Shown: positions 1 through 10,900 of the stretch, one piece after another
How positions within the stretch are numbered: position 1 is the first letter of the stretch
How the letters are laid out: every line of letters begins with the position of its first letter
NCBI GenBank assembly: GCA_911728435.2
Contig: OU452198.1
Span: 8,776,001 to 8,840,000, forward strand
From: Apoderus coryli
Lineage: Eukaryota > Arthropoda > Insecta > Coleoptera > Attelabidae
Length of the DNA: 64,000 bases
Reading direction: 5' to 3'
Made by a program: the position numbers and the translations under genes
Notes under the pieces: model-generated
What the model saw: only the letters and a program-made list of their open reading frames with translations
What the model was told of the DNA's origin: nothing
Database searches by the model: none

Positions 1-590
1 CTGACACAAGCACTTTCGAAAGTTGTATTTATTATTTTAACTACTGGATTTTCTTTGGATATTACTGTCCTGGCAACAAAAATACCTGGCGATATTTCTT
101 GACTATTTACAACCGAATCATGATCAATCTTTCTTAGAGATTTTATTTCCCTAAAAACTTCACATCTGGGAGGAAGATATATTGTGTCGTCGTCTGGACC
201 GCTAAACATTGGGACCCTTACGCTACTGTAGTCGACCTTGAGAGTCAACGTCCACTTAGCGTAATCTAAATTTGCATTGTATTTTACCAAGAAATCCCTC
301 CCAAGGATTCCATCAGTCGGTATCGGAAAATCATCTTCAACAATGTGAAAGGTATGTTTGAAAGAAAAATGTTCGACACATAGCCGTGTTTGTGTAATGC
401 CTATTGTTTTTACTAGATGGTTTGAGATGCCTTTAATTTTGCTGTTTTGCGCAGTGTCAATAATTTGATCTAATCTTAATGATTTCCTTTTTAATATAGA
501 TATATCAGCTCCGGTGTCGACTAGTAAGGTGTTTTCTATGCCAGACAATTCAGACTCCATAACTACAAAGTTCGAAAGTGTTAAACTCAT
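1..590 (-). CDS. pol: Gypsy pol, N-terminal aspartic protease (partial)
   Basis: An open frame starts at the ATG at 590-588 and runs off the left window edge without a stop. It encodes the retropepsin active site LLVDTGADISIL (about residues 23-34) and the downstream flap/C-terminal motif DGILGRDFL (about residue 100), both diagnostic of retrotransposon proteases. The frame is -1 relative to gag and is open for several codons upstream of this ATG, across the gag stop at 604-602. Expression by -1 frameshifting or by re-initiation is therefore possible. I see no classical slippery heptamer. Reverse transcriptase and integrase would lie outside the window. Confidence 0.85.
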   Translation of the reverse strand, partial: MSLTLSNFVVMESELSGIENTLLVDTGADISILKRKSLRLDQIIDTAQNSKIKGISNHLVKTIGITQTRLCVEHFSFKHTFHIVEDDFPIPTDGILGRDFLVKYNANLDYAKWTLTLKVDYSSVRVPMFSGPDDDTIYLPPRCEVFREIKSLRKIDHDSVVNSQEISPGIFVARTVISKENPVVKIINTTFESACV

Positions 591-601
591 CCTGTAAATA
601 T

Positions 602-1822
602 TTACATTGTTTGATCTGGTTCCCCCAATCGTGCCCGATGGGGGCCCTGTGCGTTTCCCGACTGATTTCCGAGATAATCTTCAGACTCATAATATCTCAC
701 TGAGCGAGGATACCTTGCACGAGGAGTACCAGAAAATCCGCGCCTGTAATTGCCTCTAACGTGCGCGCGATATTCCCTACCATAATTATTATTGTTATAA
801 CTATTATTATTAGAATAAAACCTACTTCTACCTCTATTATAATGCTGCCTACCTAAATTATTACAATTTCTACCCCTATTATTAACATATAAAATACTAT
901 TAGACTCAGTTGACGATGAACTTGTAGCTACATATTTGGTCAGCACTTCCTGAATTGTTGAAAAATTGCCCGCTTCTATTATAACACGAGTCCTATCGTT
1001 GTTCGAATTTTGACAGAGCGCCTTAACTGTAGTTTCAACGGAGTACGTTTCGGCTACGGCGTAAGGCACCCCTTCAGATATATATGATCTTTGTAACTTA
1101 ACCGCTAGATCTTCCACTTCAGCCGCAAATGTAGTAGGATCTTTAGTATGTTGTCGACAGTTTGTTAATTTTGCTGTTAGAAGTCGTGAACTTTCTCCTT
1201 TTATGCTGGTTTTTAACTTGTTTATTATAGCCTCTATAGTATTTTCGACCGTAATTAAGTCACGTGCTTTTCCTGTTAATTTAGTTTTAATATAAGCAAC
1301 AGCATTTGCTTCATTATTAGCAGCGTGGTTCCTCAACAATTCTAGGGAGTCTAAAAATGATCTGAGATTTTCATGATTACCGTCAAACTGGTTTTGCACT
1401 AACTTACTAGCTAAATTAAAAAATTCTATTGTTGGATTAGCCATTTCTTCTATGGGTTCGTAATTTTCGCGTAAATCGTCTTCTAAAATTTCGGGATCTA
1501 TTTTACCTAAACATGAAACAGGTACCCTATAGTTAACTTCTAAAGTTTCGAAAGCTCTAATTGTCTTGTCTCTACAAATAGTAAATTGTTGCTTGCAAAT
1601 TGTTTTATCATAATTATCTAACGAATTCCAAACTGAAGCTAAAGTTTGAGTAAACTGATTAAATAATCGAACTATATTATCACGAATTTCTTCTCTAACA
1701 GTCTCTGACTTAGGTACGTTCTTTTTCAACGCTCTTTTCGTTTGACTAAATAAATCTGATTTAATTTGTAGCAAGCTTAAATTCACAATTTCGTTCGTAG
1801 TTTGCATCAGAAAAGATAACAA
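602..1822 (-). CDS. gag: Gypsy gag polyprotein
   Basis: The ORF is 406 codons and sits between a leader ORF and protease. It is largely helical and charged in the N-terminal two thirds. The last ~90 residues are very rich in Arg, Asn, Tyr and Gly (RGR, NNRGR and GNYRRGF patterns), a probable nucleic-acid-binding tail in place of a CCHC zinc knuckle. This fits gag proteins of the mdg1/412-like Gypsy lineage that lack knuckles. The true start may be the second Met (MQTTNEI, codon 6), since the first lies in a hydrophobic stretch unlike a gag N-terminus. No frameshifts or stops are seen. Confidence 0.8.
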   Translation of the reverse strand: MLSFLMQTTNEIVNLSLLQIKSDLFSQTKRALKKNVPKSETVREEIRDNIVRLFNQFTQTLASVWNSLDNYDKTICKQQFTICRDKTIRAFETLEVNYRVPVSCLGKIDPEILEDDLRENYEPIEEMANPTIEFFNLASKLVQNQFDGNHENLRSFLDSLELLRNHAANNEANAVAYIKTKLTGKARDLITVENTIEAIINKLKTSIKGESSRLLTAKLTNCRQHTKDPTTFAAEVEDLAVKLQRSYISEGVPYAVAETYSVETTVKALCQNSNNDRTRVIIEAGNFSTIQEVLTKYVATSSSSTESNSILYVNNRGRNCNNLGRQHYNRGRSRFYSNNNSYNNNNYGREYRAHVRGNYRRGFSGTPRARYPRSVRYYESEDYLGNQSGNAQGPHRARLGEPDQTM

Positions 1823-2059
1823 AGGGATACTTTCATCATTACTCTAACTATTAACCTATACATAATTACCAAATTTGAGTAAACGACACTATTTACATCA
1901 TAATATTTATTCTTAAAAACTACTTACGTCCGCGTTCTGCCGTCCCGTCGGCATATTCGACCGAATCGCACTACTCACTTCACTGACACTAAGGGATAGT
2001 TTATGCTCCGCCGGACTACCTTCAAAACTTCAAGAAATGTTAGTTTTTGTTTTTTTTTT

Positions 2060-2302
2060 TCAAACTGCACTATCCCGAACACTAACTAATGAGTCCGTAA
2101 AATTACGTCGCCACTGCTTTTTCATATTACGTCTATGGACTTTGAAAAGTTTAATAATTAAGTTTAGTAACATGATCGCCACAATAATGTATAAAAGTAT
2201 TTTTACTTCCATAACATTTACACTATCTTCGTTCACTATAAAATTAGAAATTACTGAACCGTTTTCAGTTAACTCTTGGGTTTTAGATTGACTTTTCCCC
2301 AT
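2060..2302 (-). CDS. Small myristoylation-signal membrane protein ORF upstream of gag
   Basis: An 80-codon ORF lies between the primer-binding site and gag on the element's coding strand. It begins MGKSQSK, a good N-myristoylation context (Gly2, Ser6, Lys7). It has one hydrophobic segment at about residues 34-54 (ILLYIIVAIMLLNLIIKLF), followed by a strongly basic stretch (HRRNMKKQWRRN). This predicts a small acylated single-pass membrane protein with a basic cytosolic tail. I recall comparable small leader ORFs in some insect Gypsy elements but cannot verify homology. Function is unknown; membrane targeting of particles is speculation. Confidence 0.55.
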   Translation of the reverse strand: MGKSQSKTQELTENGSVISNFIVNEDSVNVMEVKILLYIIVAIMLLNLIIKLFKVHRRNMKKQWRRNFTDSLVSVRDSAV

Positions 2303-2402
2303 GGCGCATAATATTGTTTAAATACCTGGTAATATTAGTGTAATTATTTATTCATATTTATTTATATTTATACGCATTTTTAAAATTTTATCTATCGTTT
2401 TT

Positions 2403-2415
2403 GGCAGGGTCGCCA
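2403..2415 (-). promoter_or_regulatory. Primer-binding site of the Gypsy element
   Basis: Immediately inside the LTR the minus strand reads TGGCGACCCTGCC. It begins with TGG, complementary to a tRNA 3' CCA, and resembles the tRNA-Arg-type primer site I know from 412/mdg1 elements. The tRNA identity is inferred. Confidence 0.6.
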
Positions 2416-2700
2416 TGTAGTATTGGATAGGGATGTTAATTAAAACTCGTGTTGTTAACACTTTAACCACATTTTATTGAATGAATTCCCAATCAAAAAG
2501 TATTACAATAATTGGTGTATTTTGCAAGTTAGTGATTTATTATAATCACCTGATTTACCTATGTTATATTAGTCGACATTAATTTGTCATGAGTATTCAA
2601 AATGTAATGTAATTATTAATATCCGGAAGTTAAGTAACACCTAAGCAATTATTACCTTCCTTTACAGGGTGTTCTAAGTTAGGTTCTACAAGGTGTTACA
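2416..2700 (-). repeat. 5' LTR of the Gypsy element
   Basis: On the + strand the segment starts TGTAGT and ends GTTACA, so on the element strand it runs TGTAAC...ACTACA with TGTA/TACA ends. It abuts the primer-binding site exactly. It is 285 bp. The partner LTR is outside the window, so the outer edge rests on the terminal motif only. Confidence 0.6.
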
Positions 2701-3353
2701 TCCTGTATACGACATATAATAATATAAAATAAGATACCTAGAATAAGAGCTTTTTGTTAATTCAACATATTTCATAAATGTTATAAATACAAGTAAGATA
2801 CCAATTTTGTTAGGATTATAAGTTATAATTTTGTCACAATCACTTCATTCTTTGTAATTTTTTGAAAATAAATTTTTATTTTTTTAAAAATATCTTCGGT
2901 TGTTCAAGAAACTTAACTCGCTAATTTGACATTTCGTTGAAATATTCGTCTAACAGAATGTTGACAGTAGCCTACTAGTTATTACTGATCATGGATATAA
3001 ATATGTCTTCCTTGATTTTATGCTGACAGAACCAGTGCAGAAGAGTATTGAAAAGGTAGGCAGGTTCAAAATGAGCAATGCGACCACCAAGGGTCTATTG
3101 TGGCTCATACCTATTTATATTTCAGCCAACAGCTCAAGGTATTAAGTATGTATTTGGCATTACTAAACGATATGCCAGTTCTAGTCCGATAAATTCTCCT
3201 TCACCATCTTCTCTTGCCAGGGAGTGAGCCAGGGATCCAGATCAGATTCAGATTATTGTTTCTCCCGATATTAGAGATCCCCTTTTGACAATTCCACACT
3301 GTTCTTGATGGGGATCTTGATGAGTTTCCAAACACTAAAGGAGGAGAAAGAGA
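2701..3353. other. Gene-poor stretch between Gypsy LTR and hAT element
   Basis: AT-rich DNA containing a T-rich run (2855-2890). A 64-codon open frame on the minus strand (3395-3201) has no recognisable domain. The stretch probably lies within an intron of, or upstream of, the K2P gene. I see no supported feature. Confidence 0.4.
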
Positions 3354-4710
3354 CAGTGGCGGCCCGTGAGTCCTGAGGGTTGTGAGGCAGTACAAAGATT
3401 TACTACTACTACTAAAAAATGTTGATTACCAATGATTAGCTACTGAAAACAAGACACAAGGCCAACAAAATAATTTTTTAACTCCGCGCTGCCCGCTAAC
3501 CAATCAAACTTTTATTAAAACCTCTGTTACTTTTTCCCGCGGTGTCAATATTTATTAAAGATTTACTTAAATCTGGAATAGGCCTCGCTAATTCTTGCTC
3601 AAATGCTTCACTTTAAGAATCTTTACACGAAAAATTACTAGATATCTATTTATTTATTCTATTTATTGCCTGTCCCTAGAGTCCCTTAATTTATTACGAT
3701 TATTATAAAGAAAAACCAGAAATGAAATAAATGCACAATCTACTGCATGATAATTTACAATTTTTTCTTAATGCGTATTTAGGTACCTACTATAATAATA
3801 TTATAATAAAAACATAAGAAAGCAAAAGAAAACAGTAAAGATGAATTGACCAAAGATCAAAGATAATGCATGATCAATAGGTCAAAGCGAGAGAACACTA
3901 AGTAGTAAATGAAGGGGTATACAGAGAGACGTGGATGGGGCATTTTACCCCTCATTTATTTTGTCTTTGTCACTCAATTTGCTATACATCTAAAATCGCT
4001 TGAAGAGGCAATGCCGGACTTACCATCTTTGTTTCACACATTAAAGTATTGCTGCAGTAATACCTACTACGCTAGACAGAATTATGCCACTCCAATTGAT
4101 ATTAATGTGTTTAAGTTTAACGTTGATAGAGCTAAAAATATAATAAATACGAGTACTTTGAAAATAAAATACGTGAGTACATGCCTGCGATGAATGAATA
4201 TGCAATTTATAGCAATACAATAGATAAGCAACTCAACTCATATAAATTAGTAAACATAAATTTTTAAATCACCAAAAAACTTTGTAAAACTTGTAAAAAT
4301 GTGTGCAGTTAACTGTTAGCTGATTAGTTTCGGTTTAATAAAAAATCGGAGACTAATATTAATCAATGTGGTAGTAGATAACAAAAATTAAAAGTGGCAA
4401 CTCGCCGTGCATAGGGACGAGAGGCAGTGCCTCGCGCTTAAAATGATTTAATTACGGCCACTATGGATGTGTTCTGCGTTCGCCGACGGGCAAGCAGCGG
4501 GCAGGGCATTGTTGCCGCATTGGATAGCGAGCATTAAATGGACGCACGATTTACATGACAGTTATTTTCATAATTTAAAACAAATCATCAGGTGTAATAG
4601 GTGTACAGTATATTAACCTGAGCGCCATTTTTTAACAGTAAAAAAATCCGAATTGGTTAAAAAGTTAGTGAGGCATTGCCTCACTTGCCTCATAAAACTA
4701 GCCGCCCCTG
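3354..4710. mobile_element. Non-autonomous hAT element with 8-bp TSD
   Basis: The left end reads CAGTGGCGGCCCGTGAG. The right end, reverse-complemented, reads CAGGGGCGGCTAGT. The flanking 8-mers are GAAAGAGA (3346-3353) and GAAAGAAA (4711-4718), a 7/8 target-site duplication. Subterminal GAGGCA/TGCCTC motifs occur near both ends. No transposase ORF was recognised inside; the 94-codon frame at 3909-4193 has no hAT signature. It shares terminal sequence with the elements at 34189-35269 and 55302-58715. Confidence 0.8.
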
Positions 4711-4962
4711 GAAAGAAATTGATTTTTATTCGTATAACTGTGATTCTGAAGTACAGCTCTTATTTGCCGATAGAGCAACTTTGCTTGATGCAATCCCTAA
4801 TAAATCATAATGTTATTAACCAATGCGTAGCAATAAAACTACTAACTATTAACCATCAATTTGTCTTGATGTTCTAATATATTTTGTAGTGTAGTGTAGG
4901 TTACCCCTTTTCCCAGAGTGTGCGTTGGTTTTTTTTGATAAACAATGTTACCTTCCATACAG

Positions 4963-7900
4963 CGAACAATGTGCTCCCAGGTATTACTGTGAGAGATATG
5001 GATAGTAGAAGTAGAGGTAGACGAGCTATGTCAATGCCAAAGACACCAAACTATTTAAAGCCACCATCGTTTGCTTCAAATGACAGTTCTAGTGATAGAG
5101 AAGATGTAGAGTCATTTAGGAACGTACCAAAAGCGAGACCGAGACGATCAAGATCACCGCTACGTAAGTGTATTAGGCGAAATAGAATATTCTTTAATTC
5201 CATAGTGCAAACATATTTTCTACCACATGTTTCATAGGTTGAGGGGCATGACGTTAACGGGGACTGCGAGGAAGTCTTGCTGGGACTGTCTCCACTTGGA
5301 TTGGGAACGGGAGTTAGGGATAAAAATTATGATGATTTTGAATAATGTCGTCCTCCACTGGATTCTACGTAAAAAGTTCTATTAGCACATCATATACTGA
5401 GATATTGAGGCTGACTGAAAATGCAACATTTTCAAAATATCAGAAACAGCAAATTTTGTTTATGCAGTGTTATCCAGCATCTTGGCATCTTGAAAAATAA
5501 TAATTTTTAAATTATTAGCACTTCTTACCTAACCAAAAAAAAGCTTTTGATGTTACCCCTCTGGAATACACCCCCCATATTAAGAGTATTAACTTGGGTT
5601 TGTTCATTAAGCTGTTTAATTGCATAGTAAAATTTATAAATTCGGTTTCACTGCACGCCACTGGAGGCTATAACTTCAATGAGTGCTTCAATCTTTTCTC
5701 GGGTGCAAGAAATCCCACTTTATGCAACGGTATGAGAAAAAATGCCTCGAAAAATCCCTTTTTTAGGGATACATGTAACACTCTTTAAAATTTCGATATT
5801 TTGAGTTTTCTACGATAGTCCAAAGATCAAGAAGGTGAATAGAAAAACTTCCAACATCAAAAATTGAGAATCTGATATAGCTCCAAACTTTGCTAGAAAC
5901 ACATTCCACTCGAACCCTGTGGGTGTTCTTAAACCTCCCGAATACTGTAACTCGATACCTCTTTCCGTTCTGGAAATCTCGAGATTTGAGTTTGGGTTCA
6001 ATTTTCCATGTTGCAAAGCAACAGTCTACCAGTTTAATATTCGTTTCTTCTATATTTTTAAGGATAAATAAATAAAGTATGCTCCACAAAAATAAATAAA
6101 AATTTTTAAACGAATTCCAATTAATCACAAATGAATCGGTATAGCTTTCTGTAATTCCCCTATTGTATACCACTGAAGATGAGAACAAGTTTCTCGAAAC
6201 ATGTGTTGTAAATGCTGATTGATTTTGAACAAATATATGATATTCATTTGTGGAGTTGACTTAATTTATTCATCCTTCATCATTTGTGGAGCAGACTTAA
6301 TTTATTCATCCTTAAAAATAAAACTCCTCGTATAAGAAAATGGACTAAGGTAAGGTGGGGTAAGAGCATTTTTGGGGCAAGTGCAGTATTCTCAACTTTT
6401 ATTCAAGTTTCGTAGCGAAAGGTACGGCCATCTATGAAGACTGACTCTAACGAATATGCCCAACTTAACCCAACCACTACCAGCCATTTCTGTTTTCCGT
6501 TGTGTGAGTAACACGTTCCTGAATTTTAATGCGCATTTGAACTTGATACTCGAGTTGGTATTTGTTTTTTAATCTATAAACATCAGTGAATTAATGCATC
6601 TTTAATTCGTAATTTTTGGTGGGTAGGTATGTTAATTAAGCTGTTTTTCTAATATTATTGTATTTTCGTAGTTGCTAACCTAAATTGTTGTTTTTGATTA
6701 CATGACGCACTTGCCCCGTCTATTTTATCTAGTGGGGCTAGTGCAGTCACTTTCAGCGGGGCAAGAGCTCTATACAACGCACTTGCCCCATGCAGCACAA
6801 AATACAATGGTTGTCCAGTAAACCGGAATGTAATCCCCTCAGAAATTTATGATCCGATTGCATTAAAAAATGGAAATCTTTACAAATGCAAAGTGTCAGT
6901 GACCAACCATCAACATCCTCACAAAGTCAGGGCGACCCTAATATCGCTATATCTCCAATGTCACAAATGCAAGCCGAATGGCTCCTTCCATACGACAGGA
7001 TGAAAATATTTCAGATGAAAGTGAAAATCGTACAAAAGTTCATGAGAGTAGTGACAATTTTCCTCAAAATGTAGTCAGATTTGAAGAACTCTTGCTAAAA
7101 TCGTTAAAACGCGACCAATTTCCTTCAAAGCAACCCCGAAAACGTGTTTGTTTGGGGGCAGAAGTTATAACAAACAAAGATGTTTTAGAATTTCGAGAGA
7201 AAATTGATATCAAAACTGGGCCTATACACAACCTTTCAAAAAAAAAGAAGAATAACAAGGTCGCCAATAAAAGTGACTCAGAAGAAAGCGATCTTGAATC
7301 TTGGAAAAGTGATCAAAATGAGGACAGAATAACCGAGTTTGATGAAATGTCAGAGCGTGAAGATCCTGAAGTTGATGAAACCATATCACCTGTTGAAGAG
7401 ATTGTTTCTACAACAGGGGAAACCGATTTTCATAAAATCCAAAACGGAGACTTTGTAATAGCTAACTTTTTTGGAAAAAAGAAAACTTACAAATATGTTT
7501 GTCTGATAACAGCTTTATCTGACGATGAAGCTGAAGTAACATGTTTACGTAAAATGCGAAAATCATGGGAATTCAGGCTCGAAGAACAAGACAAATGTTC
7601 AATTTTATTGTCCGATATTATTAAAAAACTTGAACAACCCAAATTGGTACCATATGGAGATAATCAAAAGTATATTTTCTCAAGTGCTGTAGAGGTATCT
7701 GAACAGTAGAAAAAGTTAAGTTATTAGTAGCTATATTTTGTGAAAAATTCTTTAAGTTACTTACCCATGTTTTATTACACCTTCATATTTTGATTTTTCA
7801 ACGATTTTCTTAATGTTGTGCGTTTTCAAACATGTTTTTGTCATTTTCTTGATTTTAAACGTGTACTAATAAAAGTTAAAAAGTTTATAGCTTCTGTATT

Positions 7901-10900
7901 TTTTTTTTGGCCAGTTTTGTTTTAATTTTATTTGAAAGTAAACATTTTATTGAGGTGATTGCTCTCGCCCCGTTTATAGTTTCGGCACATATAAGCTAAA
8001 ATATTGACGAAAACGCACTAGCCCCCAAATCATGAGGCAAGTGCGTTTTTGGCACCAAAAAAATAAAAATTGCAGTATTTAGAAAATCCTTAATTCTATT
8101 AATTTTTGTCGACATTGGTCAATAAAGTATAATATAACGTAGTAACTCTCATAAGCGGGAAAGCCCTTGGCACTAATATAAAACACTCACTGCATTTTTA
8201 AATTCACCTATTCATTTTTTGGTACGCTCTTACCCCACCTTACCTTATTTCAATAATTCTTCCATATTTTTGTTGTAACTTATTTCTACTCTAAAAACTC
8301 AAGCATTTTTTAAATTAGCGATGGCTCCCAGTCCAAAAATGATGACACCTCTAGGCTATGGGCATAAAAGCAAATACCTGGATGATCCAGACAGTGATGA
8401 TGACGATTATTATGATGAAACGTCACATGAACGTAAACAACTTATTCGTCCAGTACCAATATGGTTGTGTGTTCTGTTGGTAATCAGCTATATTCTGGCG
8501 GGCGCTTATTTATTCAAATATTGGGAGGGATGGGACTATTTGGACTCAGCCTATTTCTGTTTTGTCACACTAACAACAATCGGTTTTGGTGATTTGGTGC
8601 CAGCACGGGGAGCCATTAGTGAAGACAAGTAAGTTGAACAATATTGTTGTAAGAATTTTGTCAATTTCCTCGTGAATTCATTCAGGAAAACGAATTTATA
8701 AATGTAATATGTTGGATATCTAACTTCTTCATGGATTTCTTCATCAAGTTTTTGATAAAGTAACTGCTCCAACTTTTTATTAGAGCATTTTCTTGTGAAG
8801 TTTAATACATTCATCATTAAGGTTGTTACGAGGTGTGTAAATTAAGTAATGACACTGATTTCTTAGTGTTCGATCTGGCAACACTGAGGACGCGACGCGT
8901 AGAAAGTAGGCAGATAAACATCTTAATTGTAGTGTGTTGTAATTTTTTAAGAGGAAGGAACAACATAGAAAAAATCATTCACTATACTTATTTCACACGC
9001 CTCGTTTTTAAGTATGTGTTTTTTTATGTTTAACGTGAGTTCGTTAAGCCGCGATTACACGGCGCGTGTTTTGTTGACCAAGAGCTTGGTTCGTGATCTG
9101 GCTACAGTTCGCCGTTTTACGAGAAAAGGGTGTCATGGATAGAAGAGAGCAAATTATTGCTTCTGCCTCTGTAAGCATAATATAAGCCGTTATGATATTT
9201 CATGTGATTAAAAAAGGAGGAGAAAATGTGGGATCGTGACAACCTGATCGATCAGACGATCGATCTTTTGTTCATAATTTCAAGAGGTGATGACAGTTCC
9301 TCAGACGAAGATGAATATAACCTAATATAATTTAATTGTTGTATAATAATGGAAGTGCCTGAAATTATTGTAGGCCTTTTGCATATCTAATGAGGTTTTA
9401 TTACTCTACACACTTCGAAATATCCTATAAGTGGTATGATTTAGTTCCTTCAGCAAAATTGAAGCTCGTTTGAAAAAAATCCCTGTGATTAAAAATTTAG
9501 AAAAAGTACTAAGTATTTTGTAACAAATGTTTATTTATACATATTACGTCATTCATGGCCATATTCTCCGTTATAGGCTTGAGCGGCGCTTATGTAAGCT
9601 ACGCATGAAAATTAAGCCAAGCTTCAACCGCAGTTGTATGCACCGTAACAAAAAGAGCCAAGCTTTACTAAGCCTAAAATACAATCTGGCAACAGCGAAA
9701 TATTGTGGGAATTTCGTTGGCCAGATATGAAAAGAAAATTTATTCACTGTTTGTTTAAGCCATAACCTCAAAAATATATTCATATTTCCGATTTCCGCGG
9801 ATTTCGTTCATGTTTGATTCAATTATGATTTAATATTTTCATAATAAAGAATGAAATATTAAGTTAATTATGCACAGGGATAAGACTGCAAAAGTTCCAG
9901 GCCCTAATTTGATGGTGTCTGAAAAAATGCATTTAATGCAAGTTATTGCAAACAAATACGGATCAATACTCGAGGATAAAAAAACAGATCGTATATCAGC
10001 TACGCAGAAAGAAAATGCGGGGTAATCAATAGAAAAGGAACTCAATGCCTCGTCAACAAGCGGTGCTTTTAGAAAAGCTTCATGTTTAAAAAAATGTTAT
10101 GAGAATAGAAATAAAGAGCTACGGAAGTCCTTGGCTGAAGAAAGAAAGGCGACAATACTTACAGGTGGTGGTCCTAAAAAAAATTAGAAGAGATGAAAGT
10201 GATGAAATTTTGCAGTCAATTCTAAATAAAAAGAGTCTAGGGGGGCTAACAAATCAATTTGATGATTTTGTTAGGCGAAATCTGCGGAGGAAACTTAGGT
10301 CGTCCATGTCTTCTATATAATTAGGCCTTACATAAATTCGTCTAGGAAAACCGAATTCTATAATATCCATCACATCAATATCGTCTTGCAACAAAATTTC
10401 ATCTTCAATTTCCATAATTTTTAGATTCTTTGTAATTTATAAAAAGTTAGGTTAAACAGAGGCTTAAATTTTAAGCTCCGAAAAATGGGAGCTTAACATT
10501 AAGTGAAGCTTAATTAAATTATTGTTTCGGTGCATTCAAAATTTGTGATTTTAGGCCGGCTTAAGCACAAGCCTAGCTTTAGTACATACGGTGAATATGG
10601 CTATCAAAACGGTCATAGGATGACACATATATGAAGTTACAAGAATTTTTTCCATGTTTTTTATTTAGTACTAACCTTCAAACGATACGTGTATAAATTT
10701 GACAGCAATCTGACTATTGTTTCGTTTGTTGCATTTTGCGTGAAGCAACGTTTGTTATTGAAAAAAAAAATGGAAAAAAGTGAAAGTTTTGATGAAGCAT
10801 TGCTTTTTGATGAAAAAAAAATACAGTGGAAACCAAACAATGGCTTGATAAAAATTATCCGAACTCTGCTTCATCGAGACAAATGGTAGAAAAGTGGATT

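Larger units (their letters stand above)
1..2700 (-). mobile_element. Ty3/Gypsy LTR retrotransposon, 5' half, continuing beyond the window
   Basis: Read on the minus strand the order is 5' LTR (2700-2416), primer-binding site (2415-2403), small membrane ORF (2302-2060), gag (1822-602) and pol starting with an aspartic protease (590-1). This is the normal Ty3/Gypsy order. The rest of pol and the 3' LTR lie left of the window, so the target-site duplication cannot be checked. Gag and the visible part of pol are uninterrupted, which suggests a fairly recent insertion. The Arg-rich gag without a zinc knuckle and the TGGCGACC primer site recall the mdg1/412 lineage, but that placement is inference. 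Confidence 0.85.

Noticed and set aside
3201..3395. 64-residue minus ORF with WIPGSLPGKRRW
   Set aside because: Vaguely LINE-like wording but too short and without any RT or endonuclease motif.
3909..4193. 94-residue ORF inside the hAT element
   Set aside because: No hAT dimerisation or DDE signature; length is compatible with chance in this composition.
5763..6188. 141-residue minus-strand ORF
   Set aside because: Low-complexity aromatic composition, no domain, overlaps an open frame on the other strand and a hammerhead repeat.
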